The notes beneath the pieces are model-generated. The model did not search any database. It had not been told where the DNA came from and saw only the letters and a list, made by a program, of their open reading frames with translations. Of a DNA stretch of 64,000 nt, positions 51,099 through 60,569 are shown piece after piece; positions within the stretch are counted from its first letter, which is position 1; every line of letters starts with the position of its first letter. The stretch comes from Microbacter sp. GSS18. GTDB lineage: Bacteria > Actinomycetota > Actinomycetes > Actinomycetales > Microbacteriaceae. The stretch covers positions 682,001 through 746,000 of the forward strand of contig CP119753.1 of assembly GCA_029319145.1 (NCBI GenBank). The letters are read 5' to 3'. The position numbers and the translations under genes are program-made.

Positions 51099-51970
51099 GC
51101 ACCCTCGTCCTCACCCTCGTCACCGGCGTCGGCCTCGGCGCCCTCTACTTCCTCGTCGCGAGCGGCCTGAGCCTGATCTACGGCCTCATGCACGTGCTGA
51201 ACTTCGCCCACGGCGCGTTCCTCACCCTGAGCGCATTCATGGGCTGGTTCGTGGCCCAGGCCCTCGGCACCGCATCGTGGGGCTCGTTCCTGCTGTCGAT
51301 CCTCGTCGGCGCGGTCGTCGGAGCGGTGTTCGCGACTCTCACCGAACTCGTTCTGATCCGGCCGCTGTACGAACGGCATATCGAACAGGTGCTCGTCACG
51401 GTCGGGCTCTCACTTGCGGCCGTGGCCCTGTTCGAAGGGCTGTGGGGCTCGGACGCCATCAACATCGCGGGACCCCCGTGGCTCACGCAGACGACCTCGA
51501 TCCTCGGCGCCCGCATCCCGAACAAGTACTGGATCCTGATCCTCGCGGCGGTCATCGTGCTGGCAGCGCTGGTGATCTTCCTGCAGAAGACCCGCTACGG
51601 CATGATCATCCGCGCCGGCGTCGAGAACCGCTCGATGGTGACCGCCCTCGGCATCGACGTGCGCAAGTCCTTCACCCTCGTGTTCGCGATCGGCGGCGCG
51701 GCCGCCGGCATCGGCGGGGTCCTGGCGATGCACTACACGAGCTACGTCTCGGCCCATATGGGGGCGACGCTGCTGATCTTCGCGTTCATCGTCACCGTCG
51801 TCGGCGGGCTCGGTTCGCTCACCGGCGCGGCGATCGCGTCGGTGCTGGTCGCAGTGCTCCAGCAGGTGGCGAACACGTATCTGGGCGGGACCGGTGACTT
51901 CATCGTCGTGATCCTGCTGGCGGTCGTGCTGCTGGCACGCCCGACCGGACTTCTCGGGAGGAAGGCATGA
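51095..51970 (+). CDS. HAAT-family ABC importer permease (LivH-like)
   Basis: 291 residues, about eight membrane helices. Conserved blocks are LIYGLMHVLNFAHGAFLTLS near the N-terminus and the coupling-helix region FLQKTRYGMIIRAGVENRSM, followed by ALGIDVRKSFTLVFAIGGA. The typical C-terminus is RPTGLLGRKA. Forms the channel with the LivM-like protein. Confidence 0.92.
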   Translation: MSTLVLTLVTGVGLGALYFLVASGLSLIYGLMHVLNFAHGAFLTLSAFMGWFVAQALGTASWGSFLLSILVGAVVGAVFATLTELVLIRPLYERHIEQVLVTVGLSLAAVALFEGLWGSDAINIAGPPWLTQTTSILGARIPNKYWILILAAVIVLAALVIFLQKTRYGMIIRAGVENRSMVTALGIDVRKSFTLVFAIGGAAAGIGGVLAMHYTSYVSAHMGATLLIFAFIVTVVGGLGSLTGAAIASVLVAVLQQVANTYLGGTGDFIVVILLAVVLLARPTGLLGRKA

Positions 51971-53109
51971 CCACCACCAGCTCCATCGTGATCCCTCGCA
52001 CCGCCGAGGGATGGCGCCGGTACATCCCCGTCGCGGTCGGCATCGTCCTCGTGACGTTCATGGCGGTGCTCCCGCTGCTGAACCTCTCGCTCCCCGGCAT
52101 CCTGCCGACCCCGACGTACCAGCCCGGCGCGCTGGCCCTGCTGTCGCTGTGCATGGTGTTCGCAGCCCTCGCGCTGTCGTACAACCTGCTCCTGGGGTCG
52201 GCCGGCATGCTGTCCTTCGGACACGCCCTGTACTTCGGTGCCGGAGCATATGGCCTCGGCATCGCCCTCGAGCACTTCGGAGTGCCGCTGTGGCCGGGAG
52301 TGTTCATCGCTCTGCTGGGCGGCATGGTCATCGCCCTGGCCACCGGTGCCGTCTCGATGCGGGTCTCGGGCATCCCGTTCGCCATGGTCACGCTCGCGTT
52401 CGCCCAGGCAGGATCCGTGCTGGTCCGCCGCAACTCCGACGTCACGGGCGGTGAAGAGGGCCTGAGCCTGAACACCGACGGCGTGCCCGACATGCTGGTC
52501 GGCGTCATCAACACGCGCAATCTCTACTGGCTGACCCTCGCGGTGCTCGTGATCGTCTACCTCGTCGCCGTGTGGGTCGACACCTCGCGCCTCGGCCACC
52601 TCGTGCGGGCCACACGCGAGAACGAGCAGCGCGTGCGCGTGCTCGGGCTGCGCCCCTACGGCGTGCGACTGGTCGTCTTCGTGATCGCGGCGCTGATGGC
52701 GAGCCTCGCGGGCGTGGCGTACATGCTGCTGCAGTCCGGGACCGTTCCCCGCTCGGTGTCGGCGGACCTGACGATCACGATCCTCGTGATGGTCGTCCTC
52801 GGTGGCGTGGGCTTCCGTTGGGGTGCCATCGTGGGAGGCGTGCTGTACACGCTGCTCGACCAGCGCCTGACCGTGCTGGCGGGATCCGAGGCGATCGAGT
52901 CGCTGCCCGAGATCCTGCGCATCCCGCTGTCGGAGCCCCTCTTCCTGCTGGGGACGCTGTTCATCCTCGTCGTCATGTTCCTCCCCGGCGGCATCGCCGG
53001 CACGGTCGACAAGCTCGCGCGGCGTCGCCGCGGCGAGCGCACCCGGTCGACCCTGCACACGCTCGACGACGCCGAAGAGGAGTTCATGCGGGAGGAGGCC
53101 CGCGTATGA
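51967..53109 (+). CDS. HAAT-family ABC importer permease (LivM-like)
   Basis: 380 residues with about ten membrane helices. Marked by ALALSYNLLLGSAGMLSFGH and the coupling region RLGHLVRATRENEQRVRVLG. A C-terminal cytoplasmic tail of about 40 charged residues (RRRRGERTRSTLHTLDDAEE) extends past the last helix. ATG 51967 overlaps the preceding stop. The CoA-ligase gene overlaps its end by 4 bases, so the importer and the catabolic genes share one mRNA. Confidence 0.92.
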   Translation: MTTTSSIVIPRTAEGWRRYIPVAVGIVLVTFMAVLPLLNLSLPGILPTPTYQPGALALLSLCMVFAALALSYNLLLGSAGMLSFGHALYFGAGAYGLGIALEHFGVPLWPGVFIALLGGMVIALATGAVSMRVSGIPFAMVTLAFAQAGSVLVRRNSDVTGGEEGLSLNTDGVPDMLVGVINTRNLYWLTLAVLVIVYLVAVWVDTSRLGHLVRATRENEQRVRVLGLRPYGVRLVVFVIAALMASLAGVAYMLLQSGTVPRSVSADLTITILVMVVLGGVGFRWGAIVGGVLYTLLDQRLTVLAGSEAIESLPEILRIPLSEPLFLLGTLFILVVMFLPGGIAGTVDKLARRRRGERTRSTLHTLDDAEEEFMREEARV

Positions 53110-54671
53110 CGTGGGTGGACGGCCTGGACGACGGTGCGCACACGATCGGCCGCTGGCTGATCGACCGCGCCGCCGCCTCGCCCCGGCACGTGGCGATCGA
53201 CGACCGGGGCGTGTCGATGGACTACGCCACGCTCGCCGGCCGCGCCACCGGGCTGGCCGATCGCCTGCGCGCCGCCGGATACGGTCCCGGAGACCGGTTC
53301 GCGACGCTGTCGGGCAACTCCAGCGACCACGTCGTCGTGTTCTTCGCATGCGCCCTGGCGGGTGTCGCCTTCGTGCCGCTGTCATGGCGCCTCACGCCCC
53401 GCGAGCTCGCCGACGTGATCGGGCGCACCGACCCCGCGCTGCTGCTGGTCGAGGAAGAGTACCGTTCGCTTGCGGATGCGTCGCTGCGGGCGATGTCCGA
53501 GCCGCCGCTCATGGTGGCGCTCGGAACAACCGGTGTCGAGGCATCCGTGCCCGACGCGGCCGAGCGGGCGATCCTTCGGCCCGTGCGAGACGACGATCCG
53601 CTGCTGATCATCTTCACCTCCGGCAGCGAAGCGGCGCCCAAGGGCGTCGTCCTCACCCACGCCAACTGCTTCTGGACCAATCTGGCTCTCGCTCAGGCGC
53701 TGCCGCTCACGCAGGACGACGTCGTCCTGGCCATGCTGCCGCAGTTCCACGTCGCCGCCTGGAACTGCCAGCCGCTGCTGGCATGGTGGGTCGGGGCGAC
53801 CGTCGTGCTCGAGCGCTCCTTCCAGCCGGAGCGCGCCCTGCGCCTGATCGCCGACCGCGGCGTGACCTCGATGATGGGGGTCCCGACGCAGTACACGCTG
53901 CTCGGCCGCGACGCGAGCTGGGAGAGCGCCGACGTGTCGTCGCTGCGCACGGCGCTCGTCGGCGGATCGACGATGTCGGAAGCCGTTCGGCAGGAATGGG
54001 CGGACAGGGGTGTCGCGCTGACCCAGGGCTACGGACTCACCGAGGCCGCGCCCAACGTGCTGCACCTGCCCGCGGGCGAGGCCGCCGATCACCCGGGGGC
54101 GGTCGGGCGACCCTACGCCCATGTGTCGACCGTGCTGGCGGACCCCGAGACCGGACTCGTGCTCGACGGCGAGGCGACCGGTGAGCTGTGGGTGCGCGGC
54201 CCCAGTGTCTTCGCCGAGTATCTCGGCGATCCCGACGCGACAGCCGCCGCCTTCGCCGACGGCTGGCTGCGCACGGGTGACCTCGTCCACCGCGACGCGA
54301 CGGGCACATACCGCATCGTCGACCGGCTCAAGGACATCTTCATCTCGGGCGGCGAGAACGTCGCACCCGCCGAGGTCGAGCACGCACTGCGCCTGCATCC
54401 GCTCATCGACCAGGCCGCCGTCGTCGGCGTCCCCGACCCGGTGTGGGGTGAGCGAGGCGTCGCCTTCGTGGTGCCGGCATCCTCGGCCGTGCTCTCGTCG
54501 GACGAGGTGATCGCCCATGCGCGGCGGAACCTCGCCGCGTTCAAGGTTCCGGTGCGCGTGGAGTTCGTCACCGACCTGCCGCGTTCATCGATCGAGAAGA
54601 TCGCGAGATCCCGGCTGCGCGACGCCGCGCGCCGACTGATGGAGGGGGCCCCGCATGAGCCGTCCCGATGA
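53106..54671 (+). CDS. AMP-binding acyl-CoA synthetase
   Basis: 521 residues of the adenylate-forming superfamily. The P-loop is IIFTSGSEAAPKGVVLTHAN (S-E in place of the usual T-G-x-T-G). Then GYGLTEAAPN (A5), WLRTGDLVHRDATGTYRIVD (A7), RLKDIFISGGENVAPAEVE (A8) and the catalytic lysine in SSIEKIARSRLRD (A10). It activates a carboxylic acid to the CoA thioester. In this cluster acetoacetate, 3-hydroxybutyrate or an imported acid are candidates. Overlaps the TetR gene by 17 bases. Confidence 0.88.
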   Translation: MTWVDGLDDGAHTIGRWLIDRAAASPRHVAIDDRGVSMDYATLAGRATGLADRLRAAGYGPGDRFATLSGNSSDHVVVFFACALAGVAFVPLSWRLTPRELADVIGRTDPALLLVEEEYRSLADASLRAMSEPPLMVALGTTGVEASVPDAAERAILRPVRDDDPLLIIFTSGSEAAPKGVVLTHANCFWTNLALAQALPLTQDDVVLAMLPQFHVAAWNCQPLLAWWVGATVVLERSFQPERALRLIADRGVTSMMGVPTQYTLLGRDASWESADVSSLRTALVGGSTMSEAVRQEWADRGVALTQGYGLTEAAPNVLHLPAGEAADHPGAVGRPYAHVSTVLADPETGLVLDGEATGELWVRGPSVFAEYLGDPDATAAAFADGWLRTGDLVHRDATGTYRIVDRLKDIFISGGENVAPAEVEHALRLHPLIDQAAVVGVPDPVWGERGVAFVVPASSAVLSSDEVIAHARRNLAAFKVPVRVEFVTDLPRSSIEKIARSRLRDAARRLMEGAPHEPSR

Positions 54672-55335
54672 CATCGCCGAAGACGCCGAAGCGCTGATCT
54701 CGCCGGCGACCGGCCGCCCGCTCACCAAACGCGGCGAGGCCACGCGGCGGCGTCTGCTCGAGGCCGCCGAGATCGTCTTCGCCGAGCAGGGCTACCACGA
54801 GGCCTCGATCGTCAAGATCACCGAGCGCGCCGGGATCGGCCTGGGAACCTTCTACCTCTACTTCGACTCCAAGCAGTCGATCTTCGAGGCCCTCGTGATC
54901 GACCTCAACAGACGCGTGCGCCATTCGATGTCCGAGGCGATGGACGGCGCGACGTCGCGCGTCGAGGCCGAACGCGCGGGATTCGCCGGCTTCTTCCGCT
55001 TCACCGCCGAGCACCCTGCGCTGTACCGCGTGGTGCGCGAGGCCGAGTTCGTCTCGCCCGAGGTGCTGCGCCTGCACTACACGCGCATCGTCGAGGGATA
55101 CGAAGCCGGACTGCGCGACGCCCAGGAGGTCGGCGACGTCGATCCGGGGCTCGACCCGACGACGACCGCGTGGGCTCTCATGGGCATGGGCGAGCTCATC
55201 GGGATGCGCTTCCTGCTGTGGGAGCGCGACGCGCAGGGCCGCCCGCCCGCCGAACTCGATCCGGCCGTCTTCGACGCCGTCTCCCGCTTCATCGACAACG
55301 CACTCGCTCCGCGAGCACCACAGGAGGATCAGTGA
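54655..55335 (+). CDS. TetR family transcriptional regulator
   Basis: 226 residues. The DNA-binding domain follows a 20-residue extension: GEATRRRLLEAAEIVFAEQG, then YHEASIVKITERAGIGLGTF and YLYFDSKQSIFEALV. The ligand domain contains TSRVEAERAGFAGFFRFTAE. It is embedded in the operon, overlapping its neighbours at both ends, so it is likely to be autoregulated. The palindrome at 48354-48377 is the best candidate operator. The inducer may be an acyl-CoA or 3-hydroxybutyrate. Confidence 0.9.
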   Translation: MSRPDDIAEDAEALISPATGRPLTKRGEATRRRLLEAAEIVFAEQGYHEASIVKITERAGIGLGTFYLYFDSKQSIFEALVIDLNRRVRHSMSEAMDGATSRVEAERAGFAGFFRFTAEHPALYRVVREAEFVSPEVLRLHYTRIVEGYEAGLRDAQEVGDVDPGLDPTTTAWALMGMGELIGMRFLLWERDAQGRPPAELDPAVFDAVSRFIDNALAPRAPQEDQ

Positions 55336-56087
55336 TGACCGAACAGGATCTCGCCGGCAAGCGGGCACTCGTCACCGGAGGCGCGAGCGGCATCGGCCTC
55401 GCGTGCGCCGAGGAGTTCGCCGCCCGCGGCGCCCACGTGATCATCGCGGACTTCAACGAGGAAGCCGCCACGGCAGTCGCCGCCCAGGTCGGCGGCGAGG
55501 CGTGGGTGGCGGACCTGTCCGACACGGCGTCGCTGGACAGCCTCGAGCTCGACGTCGACATCCTGGTCAACAACGCCGGCATCCAGCGCGTGAGCCCGAT
55601 CGAGGAGTTCGACCCCGAGGCCTTCCGCCTCATTCTGCGACTGATGCTCGAATCGCCCTTCCTGCTCATCCGCGCGGCCCTGCCGACGATGTACGAGCGC
55701 GGCTGGGGTCGCGTGATCAACATCTCGAGTGCCCACGGGCTGCGGGCCTCGGCATACAAGTCCGCCTACGTGTCGGCGAAGCACGGGCTCGAGGGGCTGT
55801 CGAAGGTCACGGCGCTCGAGGGCGGCGCGCACGGTGTCACGAGCAACTGCATCAACCCGGCGTACGTGCGCACTCCGCTCGTCGAGAAGCAGATCGCGGA
55901 TCAGGCCAAGGTGCACGGCATCCCCGAGAGCGAGGTCGTCGAGAAGATCATGCTCACCGAGACCGCCGTCAAGCGCCTCGTCGAGGCCGACGAGGTCGCC
56001 TCGCTCGCCGGCTGGCTGGTGTCGGACAAGGCCGGCATGGTGACCGGTGCGTCCTACACGATGGACGGCGGGTGGACGGCGCGATGA
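55335..56087 (+). CDS. 3-Hydroxybutyrate dehydrogenase (SDR family)
   Basis: 250 residues. NAD-binding ALVTGGASGIGLACAEEFAA, VNNAGIQRVSPIEEF, and the catalytic SSAHGLRASAYKSAYVSAKH (S, Y-x3-K). The stretch NPAYVRTPLVEKQIADQAKV with HGIPESEVVEKIML is close to known D-3-hydroxybutyrate dehydrogenases. It would oxidise (R)-3-hydroxybutyrate to acetoacetate. ATG 55335 shares a base with the TetR stop (TGATG). Confidence 0.9.
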   Translation: MTEQDLAGKRALVTGGASGIGLACAEEFAARGAHVIIADFNEEAATAVAAQVGGEAWVADLSDTASLDSLELDVDILVNNAGIQRVSPIEEFDPEAFRLILRLMLESPFLLIRAALPTMYERGWGRVINISSAHGLRASAYKSAYVSAKHGLEGLSKVTALEGGAHGVTSNCINPAYVRTPLVEKQIADQAKVHGIPESEVVEKIMLTETAVKRLVEADEVASLAGWLVSDKAGMVTGASYTMDGGWTAR

Positions 56088-57007
56088 CGGCCCACGAGTA
56101 TCGCGAGATCGAGGTTCCGGTCGACGGCGGGCTTCTGCGCGCCGGCGTCTGGGAGCCGGTGTCGCCCGCGCAGGGCACGCCGACCGTGCTCCTGGTCCAT
56201 GGCATCACCTCGTCCCACCTGGCCTGGAGCCACGTGGTCCGCAGCCTTCCCGGAGTCCGGGTGATCGCACCCGACCTGCGCGGTCGCGGCCGCAGCAACG
56301 CCGTCGAGGGTGCAGCGGGCATGGCGGCGCACGCGGATGACCTCGCGGCGCTTCTGGACGCGACCGGCATCGACCGGACCGTCGTCGTCGGACACTCGAT
56401 GGGCGGGTTCGTCTCGCTGGTGTTCGCGCATCGGCATCCCGAGCGCGTCTCGCGGGTCCTGCTGGTCGACGGCGGTCTGCCGTTGGACGTGCCCGAGGGT
56501 CTGGACACCGACACGATGGTGGCCGGCATCCTCGGCCCCACCGCCAAGCGGCTGTCGATGCGATTCGCCGACCTGGGGGAGTACCTCGACTTCTGGCGCG
56601 TCCACCCCGCCTTCGGCGACGCCTGGTCGGAGGACCTCGAGCGCTACTTCGCGTACGACCTCGTCGACGACGGCGAAGGGGCGTACCGCCCGGCCACGAG
56701 CTATCAGACGACCGCGGACGACACCGTGGACATGAACACCGGCTCTGCGCTGCCCGACGCCCTCGCCGGCATCGCTCACCCGGTCCGCCTCATCACCGTG
56801 CCGCGTGGTCTTCAGAACGAGCCCCCCGGTCTGTACGCCCCGGAGCATCTGGAGCGGATGCTGGCAGCGTTCCCGTCCATCCGTCACGAGCGCGTGGACG
56901 AGGGCCTGAACCACTACACGATCGTGATCTCGGAGGCGGGAGCCGCCGTGGTCGCTCCGGCCATCCTCGACGAGATCGCGCACGCCGCCGCCGTCGCGAC
57001 CGCCTGA
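56084..57007 (+). CDS. Alpha/beta hydrolase
   Basis: 307 residues. Oxyanion strand TVLLVHGITSSHLAWSHVVR, nucleophile elbow VVGHSMGGFVSL (Ser), and a late catalytic His in DEGLNHYTIVIS. The lid region spans about 140-220. In this 3-hydroxybutyrate cluster it may cleave esters or short oligomers of hydroxybutyrate, or a keto-ester; lactonase activity is an alternative. ATG 56084 overlaps the dehydrogenase stop. It ends the rightward operon, convergent with iclR-type 57038-57829. Confidence 0.88.
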   Translation: MTAHEYREIEVPVDGGLLRAGVWEPVSPAQGTPTVLLVHGITSSHLAWSHVVRSLPGVRVIAPDLRGRGRSNAVEGAAGMAAHADDLAALLDATGIDRTVVVGHSMGGFVSLVFAHRHPERVSRVLLVDGGLPLDVPEGLDTDTMVAGILGPTAKRLSMRFADLGEYLDFWRVHPAFGDAWSEDLERYFAYDLVDDGEGAYRPATSYQTTADDTVDMNTGSALPDALAGIAHPVRLITVPRGLQNEPPGLYAPEHLERMLAAFPSIRHERVDEGLNHYTIVISEAGAAVVAPAILDEIAHAAAVATA

Positions 57008-57037
57008 CCCGAACGCGGGAGCGGTGCGGCCGCGGCG

Positions 57038-57829
57038 TCAGCGCGCCGAGGCCACGCGCGTGGTCAGCTGGTGCGCGTGCGCGAGGAGCGTCCGCCCGAG
57101 CTCGGCCACGCGCTCGGGCGGGAAGCGGAACTCGGCGCCGGTGAGGCTCAGCGCCCACTGCGGGTGGCCCTCGCGGGTGAAGACGGCGGCACCCATGCCC
57201 CAGCTGCCCTCGACGATGAGGCCGGGGTTCACGGCGAAGCCGCGCGACTGCGTCTCGCGCAGGCGCGCGCGGAGCCGCGTCTCGCTGTGCGCCGTGCCGT
57301 ACGCGTCGCTGAGCTCGGGGTGCCGCGCGAAGTAGCTGTCCACATCGTGAGGCGGTAGGAACGCGAGGATGGCCAGGCCCGCCGAGGCGACACCGAGCGG
57401 GAACCGCACGCCCTCCGAGAGCACGAAGGAACGGATCGGAAAGCTGCCCTCCTCGCGCACCAGGCACACCGTCTCGTCGCCCCGCCGCACCGAGAGGAAC
57501 GCGCTCTCTTCGGTGCGCACGGCGAGCGAGCGCACGATGTCGCGCGCCACGCCCGTGATGTCGTAGCGGGATGCGGCGACGCTTCCCATGAGGTACAGCT
57601 CGGGCCCCGGCATCCACCGGCCGCTCGCCTCGTCCTGGTCGACGAGGCCCTCGTTGCGCAGGGCCGAGAGCAGGCGGTGCGCGGTCGGCCGTGTCAGGTC
57701 CGCCTGGCGGGCGAGTTCGGCCACGCTGCTGCCGGCGTCTCCGGCAGCGGTCACCAGCCGCAGCAGGCGCGCGGCCCGCGCCACCGACTGGGCGCCGGGA
57801 ACCGAGCGTGTCGCATCCGTGGTGTCCAC
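57038..57829 (-). CDS. IclR family transcriptional regulator
   Basis: 263 residues from GTG 57829. Winged helix: AQSVARAARLLRLVTAAGDA, SSVAELARQADLTRPTAHRL and LSALRNEGLVDQDEASGRW. The effector domain has GSVAASRYDITGVARDIVRS, VCLVREEGSFPIRSFVLSEG and the C-terminal GFAVNPGLIVEGSWGMGAAV. A GTG at 57859 would add 10 residues; the shorter start is favoured because TAGTGT lies 7 bases before it. Divergent from the CoA-transferase genes and probably their regulator. Confidence 0.9.
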   Translation of the reverse strand: MDTTDATRSVPGAQSVARAARLLRLVTAAGDAGSSVAELARQADLTRPTAHRLLSALRNEGLVDQDEASGRWMPGPELYLMGSVAASRYDITGVARDIVRSLAVRTEESAFLSVRRGDETVCLVREEGSFPIRSFVLSEGVRFPLGVASAGLAILAFLPPHDVDSYFARHPELSDAYGTAHSETRLRARLRETQSRGFAVNPGLIVEGSWGMGAAVFTREGHPQWALSLTGAEFRFPPERVAELGRTLLAHAHQLTTRVASAR

Positions 57830-57840
57830 GATATGGACAC
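57822..57840. promoter_or_regulatory. Palindromic operator GTGTCCA-n5-TGGACAC at the iclR-type gene start
   Basis: Perfect 7-bp arms around CGATA. On the minus strand it covers the -10 hexamer's end and the GTG start, so a bound regulator would block its own transcription. It is 105 bp from the divergent CoA-transferase start. Confidence 0.65.
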
Positions 57841-57842
57841 TA
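57837..57842 (-). promoter_or_regulatory. -10 hexamer TAGTGT for the IclR gene
   Basis: Minus strand, 7 bases before GTG 57829, overlapping the operator palindrome by four bases. Confidence 0.45.
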
Positions 57843-57944
57843 GCGATCAGATCCTCCACATGGCAAACGCCGGGATGCGGTGCGTGGGGGAGAAGGTGAG
57901 GATGGGACCTGAATCACCGCGCGCGTTTGAGCAAAGGAGCACAC

Positions 57945-58727
57945 GTGATCGACAAGACCTGGGCCTCGGCGGCGGACGCCGTCGCGGACATCCCCGACGG
58001 AGCCTCGCTCGCCGTCGGCGGGTTCGGACTGTCCGGCAATCCCATCGCCCTCATCGAGGCGCTGCTCGCGCAGGGCACGAGCGACCTCAGCATCGTCAGC
58101 AACAACTGCGGTGTGGACGACTGGGGACTGGGCGTGCTGCTGAACGCCAAGCGGATCCGCAAGATGACCTCGTCCTATGTCGGCGAGAACAAGGAGTTCG
58201 AGCGCCAGTTCCTCTCGGGCGAGCTCGAACTCGAACTGACCCCCCAGGGCACGCTCGCCGAGAAGCTCCGTGCGGGCGGCTCGGGCATCGCGGCGTTCTA
58301 CACCCAGACCGGTGTCGGGACACAGGTGGCAGAGGGCGGCCTTCCGCGCCGCTACAGCCCCGACGGCGGCATCGCCGTCGCATCTCCGGTCAAGGACGTC
58401 CGCACGTTCGGCGTGAGCGGGCGCGACCGCGACTACGTGCTCGAAGAGGCGATCGTGACCGACTTCGCCCTCGTGCACGCCCTGCGCGGCGACCGTCACG
58501 GCAACCTCGTGTTCAACAAGGCGGCCCGCAACTTCAACCCTCTCGCGGCGATGGCCGGCCGCGTGTGCATCGCCCAGGTCGAGGAACTCGTCGAGCCGGG
58601 AGAGCTCGACCCCGACACCATCCACCTGCCCGGCATCTACGTCCACCGCGTCGTCGAGGTCGGCACCGGCATCGAGAAGCGCATCGAGCGCCGCACGGTC
58701 TCGGCCGCGCGCCCGGAAGGAGCCTGA
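57945..58727 (+). CDS. scoA: Succinyl-CoA:3-ketoacid CoA transferase, subunit A
   Basis: 260 residues. SCOT-type rather than 3-oxoadipate-type, as judged from [20 protein letters not shown] and [20 protein letters not shown]. Also [35 protein letters not shown] and [19 protein letters not shown]. An insert of about 25 residues ([20 protein letters not shown]) replaces the usual short loop. GTG 45 bases into the longer frame (57945) is preceded by AAAGGAG. It forms a heteromer with subunit B and converts acetoacetate to acetoacetyl-CoA. Confidence 0.93.
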   Translation: MIDKTWASAADAVADIPDGASLAVGGFGLSGNPIALIEALLAQGTSDLSIVSNNCGVDDWGLGVLLNAKRIRKMTSSYVGENKEFERQFLSGELELELTPQGTLAEKLRAGGSGIAAFYTQTGVGTQVAEGGLPRRYSPDGGIAVASPVKDVRTFGVSGRDRDYVLEEAIVTDFALVHALRGDRHGNLVFNKAARNFNPLAAMAGRVCIAQVEELVEPGELDPDTIHLPGIYVHRVVEVGTGIEKRIERRTVSAARPEGA

Positions 58728-58728
58728 C

Positions 58729-59385
58729 ATGGCACTCACCCGCAACGAGATGGCAGCGCGCGCGGCGGCCGAGCTCGCCGACGGAGCGTATGTGAACCTC
58801 GGCATCGGCCTGCCCACGCTCGTACCGAACCACGTGCCCCCGGGCGTCACGGTCGTGCTGCAGTCCGAGAACGGCATCCTCGGCGTCGGCCCGTACCCCA
58901 CCGAGGAGAACGTCGACCCCGACCTCATCAACGCCGGCAAGGAGACGGTGACCGTTCTCCCGGGCGCCGCCTACTTCGATTCGGCCACGAGCTTCGGCAT
59001 GATCCGCGGCGGCAAGATCGACGCGGCCATCCTCGGCGCCATGCAGGTGTCGGCGACGGGAGACCTCGCGAACTGGATGATCCCCGGGAAGATGGTCAAG
59101 GGACCCGGCGGCGCGATGGACCTCGTCCACGGCGCCGGAAAGGTCATCGTGCTGATGGAGCACGTCGCCAAGGACGGCTCGGCCAAGATCGTGGACACAT
59201 GCTCGCTGCCGCTGACCGGCCGCGGCGTCGTCGACCGCATCATCACCGATCTCGCGGTCATCGACGTCACGACGGACGGCCTCGTGCTCGTCGAGGTCGC
59301 CCCGGGCGTCTCGGTGGACGACGTCATCGCCGCGACCGAGCCCGAGCTGACCGTCTCGGACGCACTCAAGGTGGAGGCATCATGA
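58729..59385 (+). CDS. scoB: Succinyl-CoA:3-ketoacid CoA transferase, subunit B
   Basis: 218 residues. The catalytic glutamate that carries CoA is E47 in [14 protein letters not shown]. Further conserved parts are [37 protein letters not shown] and [23 protein letters not shown] 58729 follows GGAGCCTGAC, one base after the subunit A stop. The thiolase ATG overlaps its stop by 4 bases. Confidence 0.94.
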   Translation: MALTRNEMAARAAAELADGAYVNLGIGLPTLVPNHVPPGVTVVLQSENGILGVGPYPTEENVDPDLINAGKETVTVLPGAAYFDSATSFGMIRGGKIDAAILGAMQVSATGDLANWMIPGKMVKGPGGAMDLVHGAGKVIVLMEHVAKDGSAKIVDTCSLPLTGRGVVDRIITDLAVIDVTTDGLVLVEVAPGVSVDDVIAATEPELTVSDALKVEAS

Positions 59386-60569
59386 ACATCACCGACGACA
59401 TCGTCATCGTCGCCGCGGCCCGCACGCCCCAGGGGCGGCTGAAGGGCCAACTGGCGTCACTCACCTCGGTGCAGCTCGGCAGCGCCGCCATCCGCGGTGC
59501 GCTCGAGAAGGGCGGCATCCCGGCCGACGCGGTCGACGCGGTGCTCGTCGGGCAGGTCCTCCCGGCAGGTGCCGGCCAGAACCCGGCGAGGCAGGCTGCG
59601 ATCGGTGCGGGCATCGGCTGGAACGTCCACGCCGGCTCGGTCAACAAGGTGTGCCTGTCCGGGCTCACCGCCGTCATCGACGCCGCGCGCATGCTCGCGG
59701 TGGGCGACGCGACGGTGGTCGTCGCTGCGGGCATGGAGTCGATGACCCGCGCCCCACACCTGCTCATGGGATCGCGCGAGGGCTGGTCCTACGGAACGGT
59801 CGAGGTCCTCGACCACATGGCGTACGACGGGCTCACGGATGCGTATGACTGCGAGAGCATGGGCGCGTCGACCGAGCGCCACAACGAGCGGCTCGAGGTC
59901 ACGCGCGCCGATCAGGACGCCGTCGCCGCCCGGTCGCACCAGCGCGCCGCCGCGGCCACCGAGGCCGGCGTGTTCGAGGCCGAGATCGTGCCGGTGGAGA
60001 TCCCGCAGCGCAAGGGCGATCCGCTCCTCGTGACGCGGGACGAGGGGATCCGCCCGTCGACCACGGTCGAGACGCTCGCGGGGCTGCGCCCGGCGTTCGC
60101 CGGGAACGGCTCGATCACGGCGGGCAATTCGTCGCAGATCTCGGACGGCGCCTCAGCCGTCGTTCTCACGACGCGATCGCACGCCGACGAGAACGGCTGG
60201 GACGTCCTCGCGGTCGTCGGAGCCTCCGGCCAGGTGGCCGGCCCGGACAACTCGCTGCACGCCCAGCCCGCGCGCGCCATCGAGAAGGCCTGCGCCAAGC
60301 AGGGGATCGCGCCGGCGGATCTCGACCACGTCGAGATCAACGAGGCGTTCGGAGCGGTCGTGGCTCGCTCGCAGCGGGAGCTCGGCCTGTCGGACGACGT
60401 GGTCAACCCGCACGGCGGCGGCATCGCGATCGGACACCCGATCGGCGCGTCGGGCAACCGTCTCGTCGTCCACGCCGTTCACGAACTCGTGCGGCGCGGC
60501 GGCGGCACGGCCGCGGTCTCGCTGTGCGGCGGCGGCGGCCAGGGCGACGCGCTCATCCTCACACGCTGA
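59382..60569 (+). CDS. Acetyl-CoA acetyltransferase (thiolase)
   Basis: 395 residues, the normal thiolase II length. Nucleophilic cysteine in [17 protein letters not shown]; the second-site motifs [27 protein letters not shown] and the C-terminal [12 protein letters not shown] are intact. It cleaves acetoacetyl-CoA to two acetyl-CoA, completing the pathway encoded by the dehydrogenase and CoA transferase. Beta-ketoadipyl-CoA thiolase is a less likely reading. Abuts the convergent gene at 60570 with no gap. Confidence 0.93.
   Translation: MNITDDIVIVAAARTPQGRLKGQLASLTSVQLGSAAIRGALEKGGIPADAVDAVLVGQVLPAGAGQNPARQAAIGAGIGWNVHAGSVNKVCLSGLTAVIDAARMLAVGDATVVVAAGMESMTRAPHLLMGSREGWSYGTVEVLDHMAYDGLTDAYDCESMGASTERHNERLEVTRADQDAVAARSHQRAAAATEAGVFEAEIVPVEIPQRKGDPLLVTRDEGIRPSTTVETLAGLRPAFAGNGSITAGNSSQISDGASAVVLTTRSHADENGWDVLAVVGASGQVAGPDNSLHAQPARAIEKACAKQGIAPADLDHVEINEAFGAVVARSQRELGLSDDVVNPHGGGIAIGHPIGASGNRLVVHAVHELVRRGGGTAAVSLCGGGGQGDALILTR

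Noticed and set aside
48131..60569. The catabolic cluster as a genomic island inserted at tRNA-Lys
   Set aside because: No integrase, no duplicated tRNA end and no change in base or codon composition is apparent.
57945..60569. pcaIJ-pcaF (3-oxoadipate) assignment for the CoA transferase and thiolase, suggested by the IclR regulator
   Set aside because: Subunit A carries the SCOT-type [11 protein letters not shown] and SYVGENK motifs, and a 3-hydroxybutyrate dehydrogenase is adjacent; no ring-cleavage genes are present.
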